Assembly: GCA_903938935.1 (NCBI GenBank)
Contig: CAJAFD010000532.1
Location: 1 to 10,611 of the forward strand
Direction: 5' to 3'
Origin: an uncultured Opitutia bacterium
GTDB taxonomy: Bacteria; Verrucomicrobiota; Verrucomicrobiia; Opitutales; Opitutaceae
Length of the DNA: 10,611 nt
The notes under the pieces are model-generated. The model was not told the origin of the DNA. It saw only the letters and a program-made list of their open reading frames with translations, and ran no database searches. The position numbers were made by a program, and so were the translations under genes. Each line of letters opens with the position of its first letter. The first letter of the stretch is position 1. Shown piece by piece: positions 1-6,853 of the stretch.

Positions 1-2667
1 ATCACGCTTGGAAGCTTTCAATGCCTGGATGCGTTCCTCGATCGTGCCCGCGGTTACCATGCGATAGACAAAAACCGTATTGGTTTGCCCGATACGGTGC
101 ACGCGATCGACCGCCTGTGCTTCGACCGCAGGATTCCACCATGGGTCGAGCAGGAAAACATAGTCCGCCGCATGCAAGGTGATGCCCGTGCCCGCCGCCT
201 TGAGCGAGACCAACATCGCCGCCGCACCCTGTGCACCTTGAAATTGTTGCACGGGCTTCAGGCGGTCCAGCGTCATGCCCGTCAACTCGTAGCGCGGTAA
301 ATCCGGAAATTGCGCGGCGAGTGCCATCCGCACGCGGTCCAGCAACATCACAAACTGAGAGAAAATCACAACCTTGTGTCCGCTGCCTACAATCTCGGCG
401 AGTTTCTCGATTAATAAATTAATTTTACCAGAGTCTCTCAGCGGTGCCTCCATCCAAGGCAACATGTCAGGATCGCAACAGGTCTGCCGCAACCGCGTCA
501 GCAAGGCGAGGAAACCAAACGATTTCTCACGGATCGCCGAACCGACATCGTCACCCAGTCGATCCAAGCCTTCAGCGCAGATCCGAGCGTACTCGGTGCG
601 TTGCACATCGGTCAGCGGGCAGATGAGGTCCATCTCGACCTTCTGCGGGAGCTCCTTGGCCACTTCATTTTTCGTACGCCTCAAGATAAACGGCGCCAGT
701 TGCGCGCGTAATCGACCGAGCGTGCCCTCGCGGTCCGCCACCAACGAGGATTCAAACGCCGCGCGCGACCCGAGTAAGCCCGGAAGCAAGAAACGAAAAA
801 TACTCCACAAATCGAGCTGGCGATTTTCCAGCGGTGTGCCGGTCAACACGATCCGATGCCGCGAGCGCACCGCAAAACACGTCTGCGTGATCTTCGCATC
901 GGGGTTTTTAATGAACTGTCCCTCATCCAACACCGTGTAGCCAAACTCCAGCGCCGGCAGCAACGCGCGATGCTTCCGCAATTGCGTGTAACTCGCGATC
1001 CACACCATCGCCGCGGGTTGATTGGTGAAATCGTGACCGCTCTTGAGCACATCGACCGTCAATGCCGGGAAAAATTTCGCGATCTCTTCGCGCCACACCG
1101 GCACCACGCTCGCCGGGCACACGATCAAGCTCGCTCGATCCGGCACGCGCCGCGTCGCGAGCAACGCGAGCACTTGGAGCGTCTTGCCCAAACCCATCTC
1201 GTCGGCGAGCAAACCGTGGCAACCGACTTCACACAGATGGTGCATCCACTCCACGCCGCGCCGTTGATAAGGCCGCAACAGCTCGGGCAACTCAGGCGTC
1301 GTTTCCGGCGGCGCCAAAACCCGGTGCCGCCATGCCTCCATCTCCGTCGAAAGGCTGAGTTTTAATTTGGCGTCATTGAACAACGAAAACACCAAATACG
1401 GCGAGATGCCGCCACCTTCGGCCGCTGGCTGCGTGCCTTGCGTCTCGGTGATATTTTTCTGCCAGTTTTGATAAGATTCCCAGCGATCAGCCGGCAGCGA
1501 GACGATGCCCAGACTCGGGATAATCACAGGCTGCCCCCCGCGTTTGAGCAGAGAATTCACTTCACTGTCGGTCAGCATCCGCTCGCCCGCGCGGAAGATC
1601 CAACGCAGGTTAAGCGCCGCGTGTTCGCCGGCGCCCGAGGGACCAGTAGCGCGTTCCGCCACGGCCTCGATCTCGATCGCACGCGTGCCCTTGATCAGGT
1701 TGGCCGCCTTGTCATCTAGCTCGATCGCAAACATCCGCCGCCACGGCGCGAGCGTGGTTTTGAGGAAATTGGGAATCTCCACCAACGACTCCAACAGGTA
1801 CGCGCCCGTGTCGTGTTGATAATGAAAGTGGGCTTTGCGCGCATACGCCGCCAATCCGATGAGTTTGGCACGCTCGCCCGAAGAGACATGGCTCGAACCA
1901 CTCGCATGCGCATCAGGCCCGAGGGCGGGGTGACGCGTTTTTTTATCCGCTTCGACCCAGAACGCCTGAAATTGCAAACCCGCGGTGCGCGTTTTAAAGA
2001 CGAGCAACAACGGCCGCGAAGGACTGTTCAAACGCGCCGCCGGAACGACGTGTGGACGCGCCGGCGGGTGGCCATTGCCGGGGGCGAAAGCATGCGTCGG
2101 CGAAGAGGACGAACCGTGCGTTGAACCGGGCCGCACAAATCCCGTCGTCGCGACGGGCGCGGCGCCACTGTTGAAGCCCCCGCGCGGCGCCTCCCCCGAG
2201 GGAGTTCGTGGTAAATCCTCGGGTAACGGCGAAATCTCGTCGGCAACGAGTTCCTCGATCTCATGCAAACCGGCCACCGCCAAAGCATGGGCGACTTCCA
2301 AGTCCGTCGTCGAAGAACGCACGGAGAAATTATCCGCGCCCCACTCGATCACCGCGTATTCATCTTTTTTATCGATGCGGCGATGCACGATCGCGTCACG
2401 ATCGGTCAGCTCTAGCTCGCGCACTTGTCCGTCCCGATAGATTTGTCGACCGAGCTCCAGCTGGGTGGAGCTGAATCGCTCGGACCAGTCGTTTTCGAGT
2501 TTTCCAAACCAAAACTCGAGGGAGTGCGGTGTGTAGACGCGCTTCGGGCCGTGAGACTGCATTCGCGTGAAAGTGTCGAAAACTAGATTCTCCCCGACGC
2601 TCTGCAACCACGAATTACGATCAAAGCGCGCACCGCGACTTTCGCTAAATCGTAACGCAACCGCCAT
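1..2667 (-). CDS. SNF2-family DEAD/DEAH-like helicase, C-terminus beyond the window
   Basis: ATP-dependent DNA translocase of the bacterial SNF2/HepA-like superfamily 2 type, expected to remodel protein-DNA complexes; its substrate cannot be read from sequence. The frame is open for 889 codons from ATG at 2667 to base 1, with no stop. The two RecA-like lobes are complete: Q-motif-like RPYQ (about 465-468), Walker A GLLADEMGLGKT (485-496), motif II DEGQ (581-584, in place of the usual DEAH/DEAQ), motif III LTGTPLENR (608-616), a GTGITLHAAD motif V and motif VI QAVDRVHRIGQT (851-862). Because motif VI is present and homologues end soon after it, only a short tail should be missing. The first 460 residues are an N-terminal extension of unknown fold. 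They contain a Gly/Ser/Pro/His-rich linker at about 146-215, and I see no SWIM-type Cys-x-Cys...Cys-x-His zinc motif. Start: ATG 2667 has no clear Shine-Dalgarno. GTG 2715 is an in-frame alternative but overlaps the candidate promoter. It is divergent from the lipid gene cluster, with no evident functional link. Confidence 0.95.
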   Translation of the reverse strand, partial: MAVALRFSESRGARFDRNSWLQSVGENLVFDTFTRMQSHGPKRVYTPHSLEFWFGKLENDWSERFSSTQLELGRQIYRDGQVRELELTDRDAIVHRRIDKKDEYAVIEWGADNFSVRSSTTDLEVAHALAVAGLHEIEELVADEISPLPEDLPRTPSGEAPRGGFNSGAAPVATTGFVRPGSTHGSSSSPTHAFAPGNGHPPARPHVVPAARLNSPSRPLLLVFKTRTAGLQFQAFWVEADKKTRHPALGPDAHASGSSHVSSGERAKLIGLAAYARKAHFHYQHDTGAYLLESLVEIPNFLKTTLAPWRRMFAIELDDKAANLIKGTRAIEIEAVAERATGPSGAGEHAALNLRWIFRAGERMLTDSEVNSLLKRGGQPVIIPSLGIVSLPADRWESYQNWQKNITETQGTQPAAEGGGISPYLVFSLFNDAKLKLSLSTEMEAWRHRVLAPPETTPELPELLRPYQRRGVEWMHHLCEVGCHGLLADEMGLGKTLQVLALLATRRVPDRASLIVCPASVVPVWREEIAKFFPALTVDVLKSGHDFTNQPAAMVWIASYTQLRKHRALLPALEFGYTVLDEGQFIKNPDAKITQTCFAVRSRHRIVLTGTPLENRQLDLWSIFRFLLPGLLGSRAAFESSLVADREGTLGRLRAQLAPFILRRTKNEVAKELPQKVEMDLICPLTDVQRTEYARICAEGLDRLGDDVGSAIREKSFGFLALLTRLRQTCCDPDMLPWMEAPLRDSGKINLLIEKLAEIVGSGHKVVIFSQFVMLLDRVRMALAAQFPDLPRYELTGMTLDRLKPVQQFQGAQGAAAMLVSLKAAGTGITLHAADYVFLLDPWWNPAVEAQAVDRVHRIGQTNTVFVYRMVTAGTIEERIQALKASKRD

Positions 2668-2686
2668 GATTTCGCCACGCAGGGCG

Positions 2687-2715
2687 ATTAAATGTACGAA
2701 CAGTCCGACTCTCAC
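2687..2715 (-). promoter_or_regulatory. Candidate sigma-70-type promoter for the SNF2 helicase gene
   Basis: Reading the minus strand, GTGAGA (2715-2710, 4 of 6 matches to TTGACA) is followed after 17 bases by TTTAAT (2692-2687, 5 of 6 matches to TATAAT). Initiation would fall near 2680, giving a leader of roughly a dozen bases before ATG 2667. The 74-base gap between the two divergent genes must also hold the plus-strand promoter, for which I find no convincing -35/-10 pair. This is a pattern match only. Confidence 0.3.
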
Positions 2716-2741
2716 CCGCGCATCACATTTAAACCACTTAC

Positions 2742-3908
2742 GTGAAACTCGCCCTCGTCACCGAAACGTTTCCACCGGAGGTTAACGGCGTGGCGATGAC
2801 CTTTGGCGTGATCGCGCGCGAGCTCTCCGCCCGCGGCCATGACCTCACGATTTATCGGCCCCGGCGCGACGATCTTCCTCAGCCGGAGAGCGATCTTTCC
2901 TACCGCGTGATGAGTTTACCCGGCTTGCCGATTCCCGGTTACCCGCTGCTGCGGCTCGGTCTACCGGCGGGCCGCACGCTGAAAAAAATTTGGCGCGAAG
3001 ACCCGCCCGATCTGGTGCACGTCGCCACGGAAGGCCCGCTCGGCGCTACGGCCGTCACCGCCGCACGCGAACTTGGCCTGCCCGTGAGCTCGAGTTTTCA
3101 CACCAATTTCCACACGTACACGCGCTCCTACGGGTACGGCGCGTTTCACCGCCTCACGCTGGCCTGGCTCCGTTACGTGCACAACCGCACCCAACGCACC
3201 TTCGCCCCCACTCCCGAGCTGTGCGCCGAACTCACCACGTATGGCTTTCGCGATCTTGCCGTTCTCTCGCGCGGGGTCGACACCCGCCAATTCGATCCCT
3301 CGCGCCGTTCGCGCGAACTGCGCGCTAGCTGGGGCGCCGAGGACGACACGCCGGTGGTGCTCCACGTCGGCCGGATGGCCGCCGAGAAAAACTACGAACT
3401 CGTTTTCCGCGCGTTTGACGCCATGCGCGCCGCGAATCCTCGTTGCCGATTCGTCCTCGCCGGCGATGGACCGCTCAAAGCACGGCTTATGCGCGAACAC
3501 CCCGAGTGCAGGTTTGCAGGCTTTTTCTCGCGCGAGGAAATCGGTCGTTACTACGCCTCCGCCGATATCTACATTCACGCCAGTCTCACCGAGACTTTTG
3601 GTAATGTCCTGACCGAAGCCATGGCCAGCGGACTCGCCGTCGCCGGCTTCAACTACGCTGCGGCTTTAAAATTTATCCGACCCGGCGAAAACGGTCTGAG
3701 TGTTCCCTGCGATCAACCCGCGGCCCTCATCGCGGCCGCCGTCCAGCTCGCTTGCGACGCCAACCTCCGCCAGCGCCTGCGTATCGCCGCGCGCGCGACC
3801 GTCGAGCCGCAATCGTGGTCATCGGTGATCGCCGGCTTCGAAGCTGATCTCGCCGCCGTGATCGCCGAATCCCGCGGCGCTAAGCCACAATCCAAGTCTA
3901 CCCCTTAA
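2742..3908 (+). CDS. GT4-family glycosyltransferase (MgtA/Agt-like), likely glycolipid or mannosyl transferase
   Basis: Retaining GT-B glycosyltransferase of family GT4, 388 residues, the normal family length. The start is GTG at 2742, giving MKLALVTETFPPEVNGVA, the characteristic N-terminus of this group; no Shine-Dalgarno precedes it. Visible motifs are FHTNFH (119-124) in the acceptor lobe, GVDTRQFDP from 178, the nucleotide-sugar loop HVGRMAAEKN (208-217), AGDGPL, and the family's E-x7-E signature as ETFGNVLTE (E284, E292), followed by FNYAAA. No signal peptide or clear membrane span is present, so it probably acts at the cytoplasmic membrane face. Relatives include GDP-mannose-dependent mannosyltransferases and the alphaproteobacterial DAG glycosyltransferase Agt. 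The sugar donor cannot be assigned from sequence. It is the first gene of the cluster, nine bases before the next. I infer that it adds the first or second sugar to a DAG-type lipid; a role in other envelope glycans is possible. Confidence 0.9.
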   Translation: MKLALVTETFPPEVNGVAMTFGVIARELSARGHDLTIYRPRRDDLPQPESDLSYRVMSLPGLPIPGYPLLRLGLPAGRTLKKIWREDPPDLVHVATEGPLGATAVTAARELGLPVSSSFHTNFHTYTRSYGYGAFHRLTLAWLRYVHNRTQRTFAPTPELCAELTTYGFRDLAVLSRGVDTRQFDPSRRSRELRASWGAEDDTPVVLHVGRMAAEKNYELVFRAFDAMRAANPRCRFVLAGDGPLKARLMREHPECRFAGFFSREEIGRYYASADIYIHASLTETFGNVLTEAMASGLAVAGFNYAAALKFIRPGENGLSVPCDQPAALIAAAVQLACDANLRQRLRIAARATVEPQSWSSVIAGFEADLAAVIAESRGAKPQSKSTP

Positions 3909-3917
3909 CCCTCCTTC

Positions 3918-5072
3918 ATGCCCGCTCGGATTCTCATTTTAACCGCCGGCTACGGCGAAGGTCACAACGCCGCCGCCCGCGCGCTCGCCGCCGCTTGCGA
4001 CACGAATTACGGGCCAGGCACGGCGCGGGTGGTCGATCTGTTCGCCTTGTCGCGCCCACGCTTCAATCAAATCAGTCGCCGCGCCTACATCGCGACCATC
4101 AACGGCGCCCCGCGACTCTGGAGCAGCCTCTACGCTTGGATCGATCACTCCAATCTCGTGCCTCGCTGTTTCTGGCTCCTCGGCCGCGAACGTCGCCTGC
4201 TCGCTCGTATTCTCGCCGAGGAAAAACCCGCCGTCATTTGCAGCACGTATCCCGTTTACGCGTTCCTCATCGCGCGCCTGCAAAACGAAGGCCACAGCCT
4301 CCCCCAGCATTTCAACGTCGTCACGGATTCGATCAGCATCAACTCGCTCTGGTGGCGCGCCGGCGCCGCCGGCTGGTTTGTCCCCAATCCCGATTCTGCT
4401 GAGGTCATGCGGGCAGCGGGAGTTGATCCCGAAGATCTGCACGTCACCGGTTTTCCTGTTCCTGCATTTTTTAGCGATTACGCCAGCCGGCTCGCACCCC
4501 CCGACCTCACAAACGCTAGCTCGGCCCCTCGGATTCTTTACATCATCAACTCCGGCACGAATCACGCCGCCGAAATCGCTCGCCTGCTACTCGCCGAAAC
4601 GTCGTGGGAAATCACCATCGCCGTGGGCCGCGACGCCGCGCTCCAAACCGAGCTTACCCGACTCGCCGCCGGCCGCGCCCTGCCCGCTTATATCCTCGGT
4701 TGGACCGACCAGATTCCGCACCTGCTCATGACGCATCATGTCGTGATCAGCAAAGCCGGCGGTGCCACCACCCAAGAGGCCATCGCCGCGCGTTGCCCGA
4801 TGATTGTAAACCAAATCGTCCCCGGCCAAGAGGAAGGCAACTACGAGCTTCTCCGCCGCACCGGCGCCGGCGCCTTGGCGACGACCCCCGCCGCCGTGAT
4901 TCAGAGCCTGCGCCAAGCCTTCGCCGACCGCGGCGCAGTTTGGCTGCAATGGCGCAACGCCCTCGCCCCCATCGTGCGCAACGACGCAGCTATCGCGATC
5001 GCCCGACACCTCATCGCCGCCAGCACCTCCCGCGAAAAAACCGCCGCCCCGACGTTTGCCCCGTTGCCATGA
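3918..5072 (+). CDS. MGDG-synthase/UgtP-like diacylglycerol glycosyltransferase (GT28)
   Basis: Predicted 384-residue GT-B enzyme of the GT28 group that includes plant MGDG synthase, Bacillus UgtP and MurG. Family members transfer a sugar from a UDP-sugar to diacylglycerol at the inner face of the membrane. The N-terminal MGDG-synthase domain opens with ILILTAGYGEGHNAAA, which has the conserved G-x-G-x-G-H (G11-H16). The C-terminal donor-binding domain has GGATTQEA (281-288) and the loop VNQIVPGQEEGN (297-308), both hallmarks of the family. A VTD motif follows the first domain core, but the His-Ser-x-Trp I would expect just after it reads N-S-L-W. ATG 3918 lies nine bases after the previous stop, and the end overlaps the next start in ATGA, so translation is probably coupled. 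UDP-glucose versus UDP-galactose cannot be decided. A non-lipid acceptor is possible but less likely given the lipid kinase and phosphoesterase that follow. Confidence 0.85.
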   Translation: MPARILILTAGYGEGHNAAARALAAACDTNYGPGTARVVDLFALSRPRFNQISRRAYIATINGAPRLWSSLYAWIDHSNLVPRCFWLLGRERRLLARILAEEKPAVICSTYPVYAFLIARLQNEGHSLPQHFNVVTDSISINSLWWRAGAAGWFVPNPDSAEVMRAAGVDPEDLHVTGFPVPAFFSDYASRLAPPDLTNASSAPRILYIINSGTNHAAEIARLLLAETSWEITIAVGRDAALQTELTRLAAGRALPAYILGWTDQIPHLLMTHHVVISKAGGATTQEAIAARCPMIVNQIVPGQEEGNYELLRRTGAGALATTPAAVIQSLRQAFADRGAVWLQWRNALAPIVRNDAAIAIARHLIAASTSREKTAAPTFAPLP

Positions 5073-6013
5073 AAATCCGTTTCATCCTCAACCCCGTCTC
5101 CGGCCGGCATGCGCGCAGCGCCCGGCTGTTGCCGTTGTTGCGCGACTTCATTCGCAGCCAAGCGCTCGACGCCGAACTTCACCCGACCGAAGGCCCAGGT
5201 CACGCCACCGTCCTCGCCCGTGACGGCGTGCAAGCCGGTTGCCAACGCATCGTCGCCATCGGCGGCGACGGCACCATGAACGAGGTCGCCCAAGCGCTCA
5301 TCGACACGCCGGCCGCACTCGCGCTCGTTCCCTGCGGCTCGGGCAACGGCCTCGCCCTTCACCTCGGACTCCCCCTCGCCCCGCTCGCGGCTTTGCGCCT
5401 CGCCGCGCACGACACAGGCCGGATCGCCGCCATCGATACCGGCTCCGTCAACGGCCGCCCTTTTTTCAACGCCATGGGCTTCGGCCTAGATGCCGATGTG
5501 AGCGAGCGCTTCAATCGCCTCACCACGCGCGGTCTGCCCACCTACGCCCGCACCGCTTGGAGCGCGTTCCGCCAACGTCGGAGCGAGACGTGCCGCCTCA
5601 CCCTCGGCGGCCACACCGAGACCACCGAGATCCTGCTCCTCGCCGTGGCCAACTCCGACCAATACGGCAACCGCGCCTTCATCGCCCCCGGCGCCCGCGT
5701 CGACGATGGCCAACTCGATCTCATCGCCATCCGCCCCGTCAGTTTGCTCAGCGCCGCTGGACTAGGCGCCCGACTTTTTCTCGGCAACCTCGATCACAGC
5801 CCGTCGGTCCGGCGCTTCCGTGGCTCCCGTTTTCTCATCGAGCGGCCGGCCCCTGGCATCGTCCACACAGACGGGGAAACGCACGCGACTGGCGCCCGCC
5901 TCGAAGTCCGCGTGCACCCTCAAAGCTTGCGGCTCATCGTACCACTCACCTCACGCGCTCAGGCCTGCGTCGAAGATCAGGCCCCTTCAGGTTTCGCTCT
6001 TCAACTGCCATGA
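5069..6013 (+). CDS. Diacylglycerol kinase-family lipid kinase (DgkB/YegS/sphingosine-kinase fold)
   Basis: Predicted soluble lipid kinase with a DAGK catalytic domain, 314 residues, normal for the family. The start is ATG 5069, inside an ATGA overlap with the upstream stop; the frame is open further upstream, but ILNPVSG at residues 6-12 is the usual N-terminus. Signatures are the nucleotide-binding GGDGT (65-69), GSGNG (90-94, the sphingosine-kinase-like form in place of GTAND), GFGLDADV (137-144) and the late DGE triad (268-270). Known family members phosphorylate diacylglycerol to phosphatidic acid (DgkB), or phosphatidylglycerol, ceramide or sphingosine, using ATP. Here the neighbours, a DAG glycosyltransferase and a candidate phospholipase C, favour diacylglycerol as substrate. 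This would return unused DAG to phospholipid synthesis, but that is inference. The GSGNG form leaves sphingoid or ceramide substrates open. The stop again overlaps the next start by ATGA. Confidence 0.9.
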   Translation: MKIRFILNPVSGRHARSARLLPLLRDFIRSQALDAELHPTEGPGHATVLARDGVQAGCQRIVAIGGDGTMNEVAQALIDTPAALALVPCGSGNGLALHLGLPLAPLAALRLAAHDTGRIAAIDTGSVNGRPFFNAMGFGLDADVSERFNRLTTRGLPTYARTAWSAFRQRRSETCRLTLGGHTETTEILLLAVANSDQYGNRAFIAPGARVDDGQLDLIAIRPVSLLSAAGLGARLFLGNLDHSPSVRRFRGSRFLIERPAPGIVHTDGETHATGARLEVRVHPQSLRLIVPLTSRAQACVEDQAPSGFALQLP

Positions 6014-6807
6014 ACAAGCTCCGCGTCCGTACCGTTATCCTCTCCGACGTCCACCTCGGCACCAGTGAAAGCAAAGCCGCCGAGGTGAACCATTTTCTCC
6101 GTCACGTGCGCTGCGAAAAACTCATCCTCAACGGCGACATCATCGACGGCTGGCAACTCCAGCGCGGGGGCAGTTGGACCAAAGCCCACACGCGCTTCAT
6201 CCGCATCGTACTGAAAAAACTCGAGAAAAAAGACACGCAAGTCGTCTACCTCCGCGGCAATCACGACGACATCCTCACGCAGTTCCTGCCGCTTGATTTT
6301 GAAAACCTCACGATTGTCGAAGAGCACATCCACGAAGGTCCGCGCGGCCGATACCTCGTACTACACGGCGACGTCTTTGACACGGTCACGAAAAATTTCG
6401 TCTGGCTCGCCCACCTCGGCGATTGGGGCTACCGCGCGCTGCTCAAATTGAACCGCGCATACAACCTTTGGCGCGCGTGGCGCGGCCTCGAATATTGGTC
6501 GCTCAGCAAAGCCATCAAAGCTCGCGTGAAATCCGCCGTGAACCACGTCTCCAATTTCGAGGAACACATCGCCGCGCTGGCCAAATCACGCGACTGCCTC
6601 GGCGTCATGTGCGGCCACATCCACACCGCAGCCGATAAAATGCTCGGCGACATCCATTACCTCAACAGCGGCGACTGGGTTGAGTCGCTCACCGCCATCG
6701 TCGAACACCACGACGGGCGCTTTGAATTGATTCATTACACCGACTTCTTGCGCACCCACCCACTCCCCAGCGAGGAAGCGCCGGAATCTGAACTCATTCC
6801 CACCTGA
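6010..6807 (+). CDS. PlcP/LpxH-like calcineurin-type metallophosphoesterase (usually annotated UDP-2,3-diacylglucosamine diphosphatase)
   Basis: A 265-residue two-metal phosphoesterase with every metal-binding block of the calcineurin-like fold: D-x-H in SDVHLGT (D13, H15), GDIID (G42-D46), GNHDD (83-87), HGD (119-121) and GHIH (202-205). The family includes LpxH (UDP-2,3-diacylglucosamine to lipid X) and PlcP, a phospholipase C that makes diacylglycerol from phospholipids during phosphate starvation in Sinorhizobium and marine bacteria. From memory, the central segment, with HLGDWGYRALL, a Trp/Arg-rich stretch and LEYWSLS, and the end motif NSGDWVESLTAIVEHHDGRF (219-238) follow PlcP rather than E. 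coli LpxH. No signal peptide is seen. ATG 6010 sits in an ATGA overlap with the kinase gene, so the two are probably co-translated. PlcP-type activity fits the flanking DAG enzymes. LpxH-type activity is the main alternative, supported weakly by the nearby waaA. Confidence 0.88.
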   Translation: MNKLRVRTVILSDVHLGTSESKAAEVNHFLRHVRCEKLILNGDIIDGWQLQRGGSWTKAHTRFIRIVLKKLEKKDTQVVYLRGNHDDILTQFLPLDFENLTIVEEHIHEGPRGRYLVLHGDVFDTVTKNFVWLAHLGDWGYRALLKLNRAYNLWRAWRGLEYWSLSKAIKARVKSAVNHVSNFEEHIAALAKSRDCLGVMCGHIHTAADKMLGDIHYLNSGDWVESLTAIVEHHDGRFELIHYTDFLRTHPLPSEEAPESELIPT

Positions 6808-6853
6808 GTAAAAACAAGTCGCGATATCGGCCGGCCTGCATATCCTTGTGGGC

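Noticed and set aside
409..432. AT-rich island in the GC-rich helicase gene, considered as an insertion scar or promoter
   Set aside because: It encodes a normal conserved helicase segment (GKINLLIEK) in frame, so the composition follows from the amino acids.
1..2667. Apparent fragmentation of the helicase into several small minus-strand frames, suggesting a pseudogene
   Set aside because: Translating the minus strand from 2667 gives one uninterrupted frame of 889 codons with all helicase motifs. Only its stop lies outside the window.
2961..3578. A 205-codon open frame on the minus strand inside the GT4 gene, with similar long minus-strand frames at 3939-4565 and 4587-5009
   Set aside because: They lie opposite well-supported genes with intact family motifs, and such antisense frames are expected in GC-rich coding DNA. 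No recognisable protein is encoded.
4604..5068. Long upstream extension of the lipid kinase frame inside the preceding gene
   Set aside because: This stretch is a GC-rich shadow of the glycosyltransferase frame with Arg/Pro-rich nonsense sequence. Family homology begins at ATG 5069.
6818..6845. Partly palindromic GATATCGGCCGGCC...ATATC between the phosphoesterase and DUF1275 genes, considered as a terminator or operator
   Set aside because: The pairing leaves no real loop, the arms are mismatched and no T-run follows, so an intrinsic terminator is not supported. As an operator it is unsupported without comparison.
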